Shown: positions 19,680 through 29,822, counted from the first letter of the stretch. The stretch is 64,000 nucleotides of DNA from Hyphomicrobiales bacterium (GCA_026400435.1 JAPLOZ010000092.1:34435-98434); one strand, 5' to 3'. Numbers and translations: made by a program. The notes: generated from the sequence alone by a model not told the origin.

Positions 19680-20171
19680 ATGGTCTCCAGACGTCTGAGC
19701 CGCGAGGCCGGCCATCGCCGCAAATTCCTGGCGATCATCGACGATACGCCCGAATGCGAGCGCGCGGTCGCCTATGCGGCGAAGCGCGCAAAGAGCACAG
19801 GCGGCGTGCTGGTCCTGCTCTACGTGATCGAACCCGGCGACTTCCAGCACTGGCTTGGCGTCGAGAAGATCATGCGCGACGAGGCGATGCAGGCGGCGGG
19901 TGCGGCACTGGACATTCATGCGAGCAAGGTGCGCGAACAGATCGGTATTGAGCCGGAGCCTGTTGTCCGCGAGGGCAAGCCGGCGGAGGAAATCCACAAG
20001 CTGATCGAGGACGACCAGGACATCGCGATCCTTGTGCTGGCAGCGGGCGCCGGCAAGGAGGGTCCAGGACCGCTGGTAGCCTCGATCGCCGGCAAGGCCG
20101 CCGCGTTTCCGATTCCCGTCACCGTGGTGCCGCAGAACCTCTCGGACGAGGACATCGATAGCCTGGCTTGA
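19680..20171 (+). CDS. Universal stress protein (UspA family)
   Basis: A 163-residue single-domain protein of the Usp fold. It shows the FLAIIDDTPECERAVAYA first strand/helix, the VLVLLYVIEP strand, and a C-terminal nucleotide-loop region AAGAGKEGPGPLVASIAGKAAAFPIPVTVVP resembling the G-2x-G-9x-G(S/T) ATP loop but with altered spacing. Its function is usually stress tolerance and its exact role cannot be assigned. It follows trpS by 109 bp, a conserved rhizobial neighbour pattern as far as I recall. Confidence 0.9.
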   Translation: MVSRRLSREAGHRRKFLAIIDDTPECERAVAYAAKRAKSTGGVLVLLYVIEPGDFQHWLGVEKIMRDEAMQAAGAALDIHASKVREQIGIEPEPVVREGKPAEEIHKLIEDDQDIAILVLAAGAGKEGPGPLVASIAGKAAAFPIPVTVVPQNLSDEDIDSLA

Positions 20172-20275
20172 GTTCGACGGCGCCCTCTCGCAACGGCCGG
20201 TTTGTGGAAAACCATTTCGCGGCGCCTTGAAAAGCGTTGTCTCCTTTCGCTTGAATGCGCCAGCAAACAGGCCTA

Positions 20276-20292
20276 TTTAGAACTATTCCAAA
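20276..20292 (+). promoter_or_regulatory. ICE/Irr-box-like inverted repeat upstream of the Nfu gene
   Basis: TTTAGAACTATTCCAAA matches TTTAGAA-N3-TTCTAAA with one mismatch. The latter is the iron control element bound by Irr in rhizobia (family knowledge from memory). It ends 38 bp before the Nfu start codon, a position where Irr could block transcription. Confidence 0.6.
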
Positions 20293-20330
20293 GAACGGCC
20301 TGTTGATCGTTGCGGGCCACGGAGAAGCCA

Positions 20331-20906
20331 ATGTTCATCCAGACCGAGGCGACGCCGAACCCGGCGACCCTGAAGTTTCTGCCCGGCAAGGAAGTTTTGC
20401 GCGACGGCACCGCCGATTTCCGCGACGCTGACAGCGCCGCCGCCGCCTCGCCGCTCGCCGGCAAGCTGTTTTCGATTCACGGCGTGACGGGCGTGTTCTT
20501 CGGCTACGATTTCGTCACCGTGACCAAGAACGACAGTCTCGAATGGCAGCACCTCAAGCCGGCCATTCTGGGCGCCATCATGGAGCATTTCATGACCGGC
20601 GCGCCGGTCATGGCCAATGGCAAGGCAAATGACGATGCGGGCGACCTTGCCGAAGAGTTCTACGACAAGGCCGACGCGGAGATCGTCGTCACCATCAAGG
20701 AACTGCTCGACACCCGCGTGCGCCCGGCGGTGGCGCAGGACGGCGGCGACATCACGTTCCGTGGCTACGAGAATGGAACGGTGTTCCTGAACATGAAGGG
20801 ATCGTGCGCTGGCTGCCCATCGTCGACGGCGACGCTGAAGCACGGCATCCAGAACCTCTTGCGGCACTTCGTGCCCGAGGTCCAGCAGGTCGAGCAGATC
20901 GCCTGA
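20331..20906 (+). CDS. Nfu/NifU-type iron-sulfur cluster carrier
   Basis: A 191-residue protein with an N-terminal Nfu_N domain (MFIQTEATPNPATLKFLPG) and a C-terminal NifU domain that carries the cluster-binding pair in GSCAGCPSS. It would carry Fe-S clusters to target apoproteins in the cytosol. The start is the ATG giving the family N-terminus; the ORF-track start seven codons earlier is unlikely. An ICE-like box upstream suggests iron control by Irr; rhizobial fssA, as I recall, is an Irr-controlled scaffold gene of this kind. A terminator follows directly. Confidence 0.95.
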   Translation: MFIQTEATPNPATLKFLPGKEVLRDGTADFRDADSAAAASPLAGKLFSIHGVTGVFFGYDFVTVTKNDSLEWQHLKPAILGAIMEHFMTGAPVMANGKANDDAGDLAEEFYDKADAEIVVTIKELLDTRVRPAVAQDGGDITFRGYENGTVFLNMKGSCAGCPSSTATLKHGIQNLLRHFVPEVQQVEQIA

Positions 20907-20931
20907 CCGGCGCTACAGAACACCCTGAAAG

Positions 20932-20956
20932 AGCCGGCGATCGGCCGGCTTTTTTT
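20932..20956 (+). terminator. Rho-independent terminator after the Nfu gene
   Basis: AGCCGGC-GATCG-GCCGGCT forms a 7-bp stem with a 5-base loop followed by seven T residues. It overlaps the stop of the converging DUF1513 gene; on the opposite strand there is only a short A/T flank, so it mainly serves the plus strand. Confidence 0.9.
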
Positions 20957-22064
20957 ACGCCTCGATCCTGAGCGCATGGTTGTCCCAGACGTGGTCGGCG
21001 TCTTCCGACGACCGGCCGTCAGGCTCGACGATCGAGCCGGTTCCGGTGGTGACAAGGAAGCCTGAACGGTCGGGGGCCACGCCGCACACCTCGGTCAGCA
21101 GCCGCGTTGCGACGACCTTCGCGGTCGCCGCGTCGATGATGGAGAATGCATTGCCCTGCGGCGAGGTCACCGCGATCGTTCCCGCCTTGCGGTTTGCCGC
21201 CACCGAGCCGATGTAGTTGCGGAAGCCTGAAAGCACCGGCTCCGGCATCTCGATCAGCTCCAGCTCCTTCCCGCGCACCGCCCGGCCAACGAGCGCCGGC
21301 CGCTCCGTCGCCGGACCCTCGTGCTGGCAGCCGAACCACACCGCGCCTGTCTGGTCGGTGTCCATGTGGCGGATCGAAAGCTGGTGCAGCGCGGACGGCA
21401 GCTCATGCTTCTCGATGAGATCGCCGGTCATGCGGTCGACCAGCGCGTAGGATGGCTTCATGGTCGGCAGGTTGAGCTTGGCGCGTCCGAAATCGGGATG
21501 CGTCTCAATGCCGCCGTTGGCAACCGCGATGGTGCGGCCGTCGCCGAGCAGCAAAAGTTCGTGCGGGCCGACGCCATGGGTCGGAAATTCACCGAGACGC
21601 GCAAAGCCGGCTCCGGCGTCATAGACGCCGATCATGCCTGCGGCGTTGTCGAAGTCGTTCTCCGTGGCGTAGAGCAGCGCTCCGTCGGACGAAAAGACGC
21701 CGTGGCCGAAGAAGTGCCGGCCGGCCACGCTCTGGACTGTCACAGGTTGCATCTTCCCGGCATGGTCGAAGACGACGAAAAAAGTGCCGGGCTGGCGGGC
21801 GAAGACGACAGAACGGCCCGAAACAGGGTCGAAGGTGATGTCGTGGCCGCGGTCGGGCAGTTCGACGACGCGCAGTATTTGGCCGGCTTCCGAGAGGATC
21901 GCCGCGCCATAGGCGCCATCGCGGCGCTGGTAGGCAGTGGCGAACACGGCGTCGGTCTCGAGCGTTGCGGCAAGCGCCGCCGGCGCCAGCGACGACAAAT
22001 AGACGGCGCCCGCCGCCGTGAGGAAGTCCCTGCGGTCGATGAGCCGGCGGCGGTCCGTCATCAT
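20955..22064 (-). CDS. DUF1513 protein, Tat-exported
   Basis: A 369-residue periplasmic protein with a Tat signal (DRRDFLTAAG, cleavage near ALA). The body is a beta-propeller-like series with GHDITFDPVSGRSVVFAR and GVGPHELLLLGDGRTIAVANGG, typical of DUF1513. Family members sit with imelysin and di-heme proteins in iron-uptake operons, as here. Its ATG overlaps the stop of the second imelysin gene (ATGA). A biochemical activity is not known to me. It is the last gene of the operon. Confidence 0.88.
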   Translation of the reverse strand: MMTDRRRLIDRRDFLTAAGAVYLSSLAPAALAATLETDAVFATAYQRRDGAYGAAILSEAGQILRVVELPDRGHDITFDPVSGRSVVFARQPGTFFVVFDHAGKMQPVTVQSVAGRHFFGHGVFSSDGALLYATENDFDNAAGMIGVYDAGAGFARLGEFPTHGVGPHELLLLGDGRTIAVANGGIETHPDFGRAKLNLPTMKPSYALVDRMTGDLIEKHELPSALHQLSIRHMDTDQTGAVWFGCQHEGPATERPALVGRAVRGKELELIEMPEPVLSGFRNYIGSVAANRKAGTIAVTSPQGNAFSIIDAATAKVVATRLLTEVCGVAPDRSGFLVTTGTGSIVEPDGRSSEDADHVWDNHALRIEA

Positions 22065-23154
22065 CAGTCTCCGTCTAGCGACGAAAAGCCGGCCGTGAGG
22101 CCAAGCGCGCCCGACATCTGCGTGCCGAAGATGTCGGACAGGCTCGATGTGACGAGGCCGAAATAGGCAAGCTTGGCGCGCCTGTCCGGATCGGCGAGCA
22201 CGGCCGCGATGGGTCCGTCGGCGCCCTTCGCGGCGCTTGCCGCATTGGCGAATTCAAACAGCGCCGACTTGCCCATGTAGCTCGCTTCGGCGGGCAGGGC
22301 GTCGGCAAGATGCGAGGCCTCCAGCAGGTCGCGCATGCCGGCAAGATTTCCTGCCAGCGCATCGACGGTCTTGTTCGAGCGCCAGAACAGCGCCTGCCGG
22401 GGCTTGTCGGCGGCCGCGTCCTTGCCGAGGAAGCCGCCGAGCCGCACGTCGCGCACCAGCTCGGTGCCGGTTACGAAAACGCCCATCAGTTCGGTGACAG
22501 CCTCGGTGCCGTCGCGGTATTGCGGATTTTGCGCGGATGGATTGGCCCAGATTGCTGCGAAACCGTCAGGCGCCGCCCATGCCGTCTCCAGCTCCTGGGC
22601 AATCGCGTCGAGATTGCCGGATATCGCCGCGCCATAGGCGCAGCGATGCTCGTCGCCGGTCGCAAGGGCCTCCGAGCCGGCGCCGTAAAGCACGAACTCA
22701 AGCGCGCCGAGCCCCTGCATGGCGACGCTTTTGCCAGCCAGTCCCGTGGCGTCCGTGACGGTCGGGTCCTTGTCGGCCAGCGCAGCCTGCACCTGCCTGA
22801 GGCCGGTGGCTTTTCGATCGGGCCAGAACAGGATGCGCTCGAGCCTGCTCTGTTCGGCCACCGGTCCGAAGCGGATGGTTTCGATGCGCGACCAGGCATC
22901 CACGGTTTTGGCGAATGTGGCACGGTCGGCGTCGAGCGCGGCCTGCGATGGCGCCGTGCAGAGTGCTTTGCCGGCTTCATAAAGTGCCGACGTCGATTGG
23001 TGGAAGGCGCGGTAGCCCGGCCGGATGAAGCCGTCGATCGATCGGGTGACGATGTCCGTCGCCTTGCTTGCCGACGCCGGACCGCCGCAAAGACAGACGA
23101 CGGTCGCCAGCGCCACCGCGGCAGCGACGGCAGAGGGGTGGTGCAGGATTTTCA

Positions 23155-23155
<1 letters not shown>
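22064..23155 (-). CDS. Imelysin-family protein with degenerate metal motif
   Basis: A 363-residue secreted protein of the imelysin (M75, insulin-cleaving metallopeptidase) family; the signal peptide ends near ASASKA. Imelysins carry a GxHxxE motif thought to bind metal. Here the equivalent stretch is GLGALEFVLYG, with Gly where His is expected, so metal binding is probably lost or different. I use the ATG at 23155, which overlaps the di-heme gene stop (ATGA), rather than the GTG one codon earlier in the ORF track. It sits between the di-heme protein and the DUF1513 protein. Confidence 0.88.
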
Positions 23156-24744
<1,589 letters not shown>

Positions 24745-24756
24745 GGTCTCATGGTC

Positions 24757-25050
24757 CTAGTGGCTCTCGGCCTCGTCGACGCAGTCGGCATCGAGTTGCT
24801 TGTAACTGGGCGCGGTACGGTGTGAAACGATGTCCGGCCCGCCCGCATGCGCGCCGGAATGGTAGTGTTGGGTTACCCGAATGATGGTTTCGACCACTTT
24901 GGGGAAGCAGCCGCAACAGCGGCCGCGCTTCTCCAGTGCATGGTACACCTTGGCCGGCACGATGAGGTGCCAGGGGTCTTGCTTGAGCAACTGGATGATC
25001 GTCTGCTCGACTTCCCTCTCCGTTATCATGTTGCAGTGGCAGACAAGCAT
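24757..25050 (-). CDS. bfd: Bacterioferritin-associated ferredoxin-like [2Fe-2S] protein
   Basis: A 97-residue protein. The Bfd/Fer2_BFD pattern is Cys-x-Cys near the N-terminus (MLVCHC, Cys4 and Cys6) and Cys-x2-Cys later (CCGC, Cys45 and Cys48). The gap between the two pairs is 38 residues, longer than the 31-33 usual for Bfd, and there is a 40-residue His/Asp-rich tail. Bfd normally reduces the iron in bacterioferritin to release it. It lies within the iron operon, between the first imelysin and the di-heme protein. A flavoprotein with ferredoxin-reductase features is encoded at 26825 and may be its reductase. Confidence 0.85.
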   Translation of the reverse strand: MLVCHCNMITEREVEQTIIQLLKQDPWHLIVPAKVYHALEKRGRCCGCFPKVVETIIRVTQHYHSGAHAGGPDIVSHRTAPSYKQLDADCVDEAESH

Positions 25051-25110
25051 GTGAGGCTCTGGTTGACTGACGGCGCCCTCAGCGCGCGCTCTGGTTGAAG
25101 CTCGTAGCCT

Positions 25111-26412
25111 TTATTCGAAGACCTTGTCGGGCGAATCGAGGCTGTCGGAGCCCTCGAAGGCGATAGCGTCCAGATTGAGTGCGGAAACCGCCCGCTCGAT
25201 CGACTTGGTCTGGTCTACAAGCGCGTCGATGGCCGCCTGCACGGCGGCATTGCCGGCCGCATTGCCTTCGCCGATCTGCTGGTCGTAGGCCTCGCCGGCG
25301 AGGGCGCGCGCCTCGATGGCTTCCATCGCCGCGACGGTAGCGTCGAGCTTGCCCGACAGTTCGGCGTCGGTCGCCGGGTCGGCGGCCTTGACGAGGTCGG
25401 CGACCGCGGGGCCTTCCACCTTGGAGCCGTCGATGCGCGTGTAGCTGCCATGATAGGCGTTGCGGATGCCGACGGCGTCGTAGAGATGCGAGATGTGTGT
25501 GTTGTCGGAGAAGCAGTCTTGTTCCTCCTCCGGATCGTGCAGCAAGAGGCCAAGCTTCATGCGCTCGCCTGCAAGCTCGCCATAGGAGAGCGAACCCATG
25601 CCGGTAAGTATGGTCGAGACGCCGGCCTGCGGCGTGCCTTCGAGAAGAGCCTTGCGGGCTTCGCCGTCGGCCGCCCAGTCGCCGACCATCTCCTGCAGGT
25701 CGGACACCAGGAGGTGGGACGCGGCGGCGAGGTACTGCGCGCGGCGGTCGCAGTGGCCGCCGGTGCAGTTGGCGGCGTCGTAGTCCGTGTAGGGGCGGTT
25801 GCCGGCGCCGGGACCCGTGCCGTTCAGGTCTTGGCCCCACAGCAGGAACTCGATCGCATGGTAGCCGGTCGCGACGTTGGCTTCGATATCGCCGGCCTCC
25901 TGCAGCGTTCCGGAAAGGAACTCCGGCGTGATGGTCGTGGCGTCGACCTTCTGGCCGTTGATTTCGATGGAGGTGTTGGCGATGACGTTGGCCGTGTAAA
26001 GCGTGTTTTCGTCGGATTCGGCGCCGTAGGAAGGGTCGACGTAGTCGATCAGTCCCTCATCCAGCGGCCAGGAATTCACGCGTCCTTCCCAGTCGTCGAC
26101 GATAGGGTTGCCGAAGCGGTACACTTCCGTCTGCTGATAGGGGATGCGGGCAGCCTTCCAAGCCTCGCGCGCGGTGGCGAGCGCTTCGGCGGAGGGCTTC
26201 GCAATCAGCGCAGCTACCGCCTGCTCCAGCGCCTGGGCGGTTGTCAGGGAATCCTCGTATTTGGCGAGCGCGATGTCGGCATAGGCGGCGATCACCGCGT
26301 TGGGGTCGGAGTCGGCCGAAGCAGGCGCCGCGCAAAACACCGCCGCCGCGGCAAGCGCCGCCCGCATGCCCGGCAACTTCCAGACGGGGCGCTGATTGCT
26401 GGCTCGGTTCAT
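25111..26412 (-). CDS. Imelysin-family periplasmic iron protein
   Basis: A 433-residue secreted protein; the signal peptide ends near ASADSD. The imelysin motif is complete here: GYHAIEFLLWG at about 183-193, giving GxHxxE. A RFGN-type segment (YRFGNPIVDDWEGRVNSWPLDE) marks the family. Imelysins are iron-regulated and may bind iron in the periplasm or outer membrane. The start has GAGGAG eight bases upstream. It leads an operon with the Bfd-like, di-heme, second imelysin and DUF1513 genes, read from a promoter that holds an ICE-like box. Confidence 0.92.
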   Translation of the reverse strand: MNRASNQRPVWKLPGMRAALAAAAVFCAAPASADSDPNAVIAAYADIALAKYEDSLTTAQALEQAVAALIAKPSAEALATAREAWKAARIPYQQTEVYRFGNPIVDDWEGRVNSWPLDEGLIDYVDPSYGAESDENTLYTANVIANTSIEINGQKVDATTITPEFLSGTLQEAGDIEANVATGYHAIEFLLWGQDLNGTGPGAGNRPYTDYDAANCTGGHCDRRAQYLAAASHLLVSDLQEMVGDWAADGEARKALLEGTPQAGVSTILTGMGSLSYGELAGERMKLGLLLHDPEEEQDCFSDNTHISHLYDAVGIRNAYHGSYTRIDGSKVEGPAVADLVKAADPATDAELSGKLDATVAAMEAIEARALAGEAYDQQIGEGNAAGNAAVQAAIDALVDQTKSIERAVSALNLDAIAFEGSDSLDSPDKVFE

Positions 26413-26676
26413 GTCGTCTCCTCAAAATGGCGCCGCGGCGGCGCACACAAACGGTTTCTGCGGGACTGGAGAAGCGAAATTTCCTGCAGCGCCCCTGTCC
26501 TCGTGGCACTCCACAGCGTGGCGGCGGACAGGCGGGAAAGTCACCGGAAATCCTCCAATCGAACGGGTTCAAGGCCCAGTCATCAAAGGGAATTGCCTTG
26601 GCAGGCGCCAGACTGATAGGCCGCGCGCCGCCATCGAGTCAATCCGGTTTCACGAAAAACCTAATCCGATCAATAG

Positions 26677-26693
26677 TTTAGAATTATTCTAAA
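26677..26693 (-). promoter_or_regulatory. Near-perfect ICE/Irr box in the iron operon promoter
   Basis: TTTAGAATTATTCTAAA is an inverted repeat of TTTAGAA around three bases, extended by one G/C pair to 19 bp with only the centre base unpaired. It equals the rhizobial Irr iron-control element as I remember it. It lies in the 412-bp divergent region, 265 bp before the imelysin start and 131 bp before the flavoprotein start. Besides this box the region shows only GC-rich filler and a small GCGCCGCGGCGGCGC hairpin; I see no gene in it. Confidence 0.75.
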
Positions 26694-26824
26694 CTGCAAC
26701 ACTCAGGTTTTACGCGCCTGCTACGGCTTGACACTTCGCTGCGCGGGATGCGACCCGATCGCGCCTGGGCGTGCCGCTCAGGGACATTCCGCTCAAGCGA
26801 CATTGTATTAGCTGTTGCAGGATC

Positions 26825-28087
26825 ATGAAGAACGGCGTTGTCATCATCGGTGCGGGCCACGCAGGCGTGCAGGCAGCCGCCAGCCTGCGCGACGAGGGCT
26901 ATGACGGACCGGTCCGGCTGATCGGCGACGAGGCCGAGCTTCCCTATCACAAGCCGCCTCTGTCGAAGACGTTCATCAAGGATGTCGACGCCAGGCCGCA
27001 GATCCTGCGCGCGGATTCATTCTACTCCGGCGCCGGCGTCGATCTTCTGCTTGGCGAACGCGCGATCAGGCTCGACCCGGCGGCGGGCAGGCTCGAACTG
27101 GCGTCCGGCGCGAGCCTCGCCTACGACAAGGCGATCCTCGCCACCGGTGCCCGCCCGCGCGTGCTTGCCATAGAAGGCGGGCTGCTCGCCGGCGTGCTGT
27201 CGCTGCGCTCCATCGCCGACGCGCGCGCCATCCGCGTGCTTGCCGCGACGGTCGAGGACGTCGTTATCCTCGGTGGCGGGTTCATCGGGCTTGAGATCGC
27301 CGCGACGCTGGTCGCCAGCAGACGCCGCGTCACTGTAGTCGAGGCGCAGGACCGGCTGCTGGCGCGCGTCGTCGCCCCCGCGATCTCCGCGCATGTCGCC
27401 GGACGGCTTGCCGCTTCGGGCGTGCGCGTGATGACGCGCACCACGGTGAGCCGGATCGAGGGCGACGACGGACATGTCAGCGCCGTCATCACCTCGGCGG
27501 GCGAGCGCATCGCGGCGCGCATGCTGATCGTCGGCATCGGCGTGGTGCCGAACGTCGAACTCGCCGCCGACGCGGGCCTGGCAATCGCCAACGGCATTCG
27601 CGTTGACGGCCAGTTGCGCAGCAGCGCGCCCAACATCTTCGCGATCGGCGACATCGCCAGCTACCGCCACTGGCTGACGGGCGGCGACGTGCGGCTGGAA
27701 TCGGTGCAGAACGCCACTGATCACGCCAAGCTCGCCGCGCGCGCCATCGTGGGACATGGCGACAGCTACGCCGCCGTGCCGTGGTTCTGGTCCGACATCG
27801 GCGACATGAAGCTGCAGATGGTCGGGCTGACCGGCGGCAGCGACCGCCAGATTGTCTCGGGCGAGCCGACCGACAACAGGTTCTCGGTGTTCCACTACAA
27901 AGGCGGCCGGCTGATCGGCGTCGAATCGGTCAACCGCCCGGCCGACCACATGCTTGGCCGCAGGATGCTTGCCGCCGGTTTTTCTCCGAGCCCCGAAGTC
28001 GTCGCGGCAGGAGACGGCAGCCTGAAGGCCGCGCTCGCGGCGTGGCAGGCCGCCCAGCCCCACCCGGACTCAGGTCGAGACGGCTGA
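26825..28087 (+). CDS. FAD-dependent oxidoreductase, ferredoxin reductase type
   Basis: A 420-residue flavoprotein. FAD site VVIIGAGHAGVQAAASL at the N-terminus, NAD(P)H site VVILGGGFIGLEIAATL near 150-170, FAD phosphate/ribityl motif FAIGDIASY near 278, and a C-terminal reductase domain (PWFWSDIGDMKLQMVGL). This is the layout of NAD(P)H-dependent ferredoxin/rubredoxin reductases. The ATG at 26825 gives the family start; the ORF-track start is 18 codons upstream. It is divergent from the iron operon, so it probably reduces the Bfd-like ferredoxin; substrate ferredoxin is inference. Its 3' end overlaps the converging FMN reductase gene by 18 bp. Confidence 0.9.
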   Translation: MKNGVVIIGAGHAGVQAAASLRDEGYDGPVRLIGDEAELPYHKPPLSKTFIKDVDARPQILRADSFYSGAGVDLLLGERAIRLDPAAGRLELASGASLAYDKAILATGARPRVLAIEGGLLAGVLSLRSIADARAIRVLAATVEDVVILGGGFIGLEIAATLVASRRRVTVVEAQDRLLARVVAPAISAHVAGRLAASGVRVMTRTTVSRIEGDDGHVSAVITSAGERIAARMLIVGIGVVPNVELAADAGLAIANGIRVDGQLRSSAPNIFAIGDIASYRHWLTGGDVRLESVQNATDHAKLAARAIVGHGDSYAAVPWFWSDIGDMKLQMVGLTGGSDRQIVSGEPTDNRFSVFHYKGGRLIGVESVNRPADHMLGRRMLAAGFSPSPEVVAAGDGSLKAALAAWQAAQPHPDSGRDG

Positions 28088-28660
28088 TGCGTCGGGTTCG
28101 CGCATCGGCTTGAGAGCCACCGCCCATTTGTGCAGTTCGGCAAGCAGTGCCTGGGCTCCATCCCCGGTTGACGGCTCGGGCCGGAAAACGCCGTCATCGC
28201 CGATGTGCTGGCGGACGAAAGGCACCGGGACCGGCTGGGTCACGGCGACCATGTTCAGATTGCCAAGCAGCGAGCGCAATACCTGCGCCGAGCGCAATCC
28301 GCCGGACACACCGCCGTAACTCACCACGGCCGCGGGTTTGTATGCCCATTCGCGAAACAGGCACTGGATTGCGTTCACCAGGGCGGCGGGCGCGAAATAG
28401 TCGTATTCCGGCGTCACGAACAGGAACGCGTCGGCAGACGCCGCGCTGCGGCTCCAGCGCTTGGTGTGTTCATGCTCGTATTTGTGCATGGCAGGGTGCG
28501 CCGCCTCGTCCAGCAGGGGAAGGTCGAAGTCGGCAAGGTCGACCAGATCGACGTCGAACTGGCCATTCTCCAGCGCCAACTCGTGAACCCACCGCGCAAC
28601 CGTCGGGCCGATACGCCCGGGGCGGGTGCTGCCAATGATGATGTTGAGTTTCAGTGCCAT
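28070..28660 (-). CDS. NADPH-dependent FMN reductase family protein
   Basis: A 196-residue flavodoxin-fold enzyme starting MALKLNIIIGSTRPGR. The flavin-binding segments GSTRPGRIGPTVARWV, PEYDYFAPAALVNAI and YGGVSGGLRSAQ are all present. It would reduce FMN or quinone-like compounds with NADPH. I chose the ATG at 28660 over the ORF-track start 41 codons upstream because it gives the family N-terminus. It is divergent from an HxlR regulator whose gene faces away, a typical regulator/target pair. Confidence 0.9.
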   Translation of the reverse strand: MALKLNIIIGSTRPGRIGPTVARWVHELALENGQFDVDLVDLADFDLPLLDEAAHPAMHKYEHEHTKRWSRSAASADAFLFVTPEYDYFAPAALVNAIQCLFREWAYKPAAVVSYGGVSGGLRSAQVLRSLLGNLNMVAVTQPVPVPFVRQHIGDDGVFRPEPSTGDGAQALLAELHKWAVALKPMREPDASAVST

Positions 28661-28725
28661 CTGCCAGAGGTCTCCGAGGAGTAAGGACCGCAAAACCCTT
28701 GGGCGGCAGTCCAGGTTTCGTTGAA

Positions 28726-28737
28726 ATACCATGGTAT
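28726..28737. promoter_or_regulatory. 12-bp palindrome between FMN reductase and HxlR genes
   Basis: ATACCATGGTAT is a perfect palindrome in the 152-bp divergent region; a further ATACC lies 16 bp downstream. It is a candidate operator for the HxlR regulator at 28813. No such site is confirmed by the sequence alone. Confidence 0.4.
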
Positions 28738-28812
28738 CCGTGCGATACCTGCATCTATCTATGCCATCGCGCGGCTGGTGCAAGACGGCACCTTTTGCCT
28801 ACGGAGGTTTCC

Positions 28813-29214
28813 TTGAGTAAACCGCATCTTCGGTCCGAGACGCCCAATTGCAGGGCAATCCGGGATCTACTGTCCACCGTCGGCAGCAAATGGACGGTCG
28901 TGCTGATCGAACTCCTGGCGGAACGCCCAAAACGGTTTTCCGAACTGAAGCGGGAGGTTGGCGAGATCACCCAGAAGTCGCTCACCACGGTGCTACGCGA
29001 ACTGGAGCGAGGGGGCATCGTGAGGCGCACGGTTACGCCGATCATCCCGCCTCGGGTGGACTACGAGTTGACGCCGCTTGGCGTCTCGCTGTCGCAGTCG
29101 CTGGCCGTCCTGATAAACTGGGCTATCGAGAATGAGACGTCCGTGAGCGCGGCGCGGCAGCGTTTCGCGGATACGACCGGCCAGACGGCCGGGCCTGCGT
29201 CAACACCGTCTTAA
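28813..29214 (+). CDS. HxlR-family transcriptional regulator
   Basis: A 133-residue winged-helix regulator starting at TTG (MSKPHLRSETPNCRAIRDLL). GGAGG lies five bases before the TTG; the ORF-track start 53 codons upstream is not credible. Family marks are the N-terminal CRAIRDLLSTVGSKWTVVLI, the KRFSELKREVGEITQKSLTTVLREL recognition helix and the VDYELTPLG wing. HxlR regulators sense quinones or aldehydes, often through the N-terminal Cys, here in PNCRA. It likely controls the divergent FMN reductase gene. Confidence 0.92.
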   Translation: MSKPHLRSETPNCRAIRDLLSTVGSKWTVVLIELLAERPKRFSELKREVGEITQKSLTTVLRELERGGIVRRTVTPIIPPRVDYELTPLGVSLSQSLAVLINWAIENETSVSAARQRFADTTGQTAGPASTPS

Positions 29215-29237
29215 AGTCTTGCCGTCATTCTGGCGGC

Positions 29238-29822
29238 ATGGCTCTGGGGCTTCCAAAATTCAGGTGGCTGATCATCGGCGCGATCGCCGCCGGCGCGTGG
29301 GCGATGCATGAGGACATGCAGGGTCCGCGTCCGCCCGGGCGCGTCCAGCCAGCGAAGTCCGAGCGCAAGGCGCATTCCACGCCTAAGCCGTCGAAGCCTC
29401 TGACTGCAAAGCCTGCTGTCGCGTCATCGGACGAGCGGCCGGTCCCGCCGAAGCCGGTCGGCGGCAACGCCGCGGCCCTGGGCGCATCGGCAAAGACGGC
29501 GCTGGCGCTGCCGAAGACGGTCGAGCCGCCGCCTGTCAAGCCGCAGAAGATCGTCACCGGCTCCATAGCGAAGCCGGACAAGCCGATCTTCATGCAGACG
29601 AAAGCGCAGGTGCATCTGCGCGCGCAGGCGCGGCCGGGCGCTGCTGTCATCGCGACGCTGGAGCCGCGCACGGTGATGCGCGAACTGGCGCGGTCGGGCG
29701 AATGGCGGCTGGTGATGGGCGATGGACGCAAGGGCTGGGTCAGGGCCGACTATCTTGTCGCGCCGACATTCCTGCCGCGCCGCCCGAAACTTCCTGTCGC
29801 CGAGGTCGGCCAGACGAAGTGA
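29238..29822 (+). CDS. SH3b-domain protein with membrane anchor
   Basis: A 194-residue protein with a short hydrophobic N-terminus (FRWLIIGAIAAGAWAM) that is a signal or anchor, a Pro/Lys/Ala-rich linker of about 80 residues, and a C-terminal bacterial SH3 domain (VHLRAQARPGAAVIATLEPRTV...GWVRADYLV). Such proteins bind peptidoglycan or proteins at the envelope. It starts 23 bp after the HxlR gene but is unlikely to be related in function. No catalytic residues are seen. Confidence 0.85.
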   Translation: MALGLPKFRWLIIGAIAAGAWAMHEDMQGPRPPGRVQPAKSERKAHSTPKPSKPLTAKPAVASSDERPVPPKPVGGNAAALGASAKTALALPKTVEPPPVKPQKIVTGSIAKPDKPIFMQTKAQVHLRAQARPGAAVIATLEPRTVMRELARSGEWRLVMGDGRKGWVRADYLVAPTFLPRRPKLPVAEVGQTK

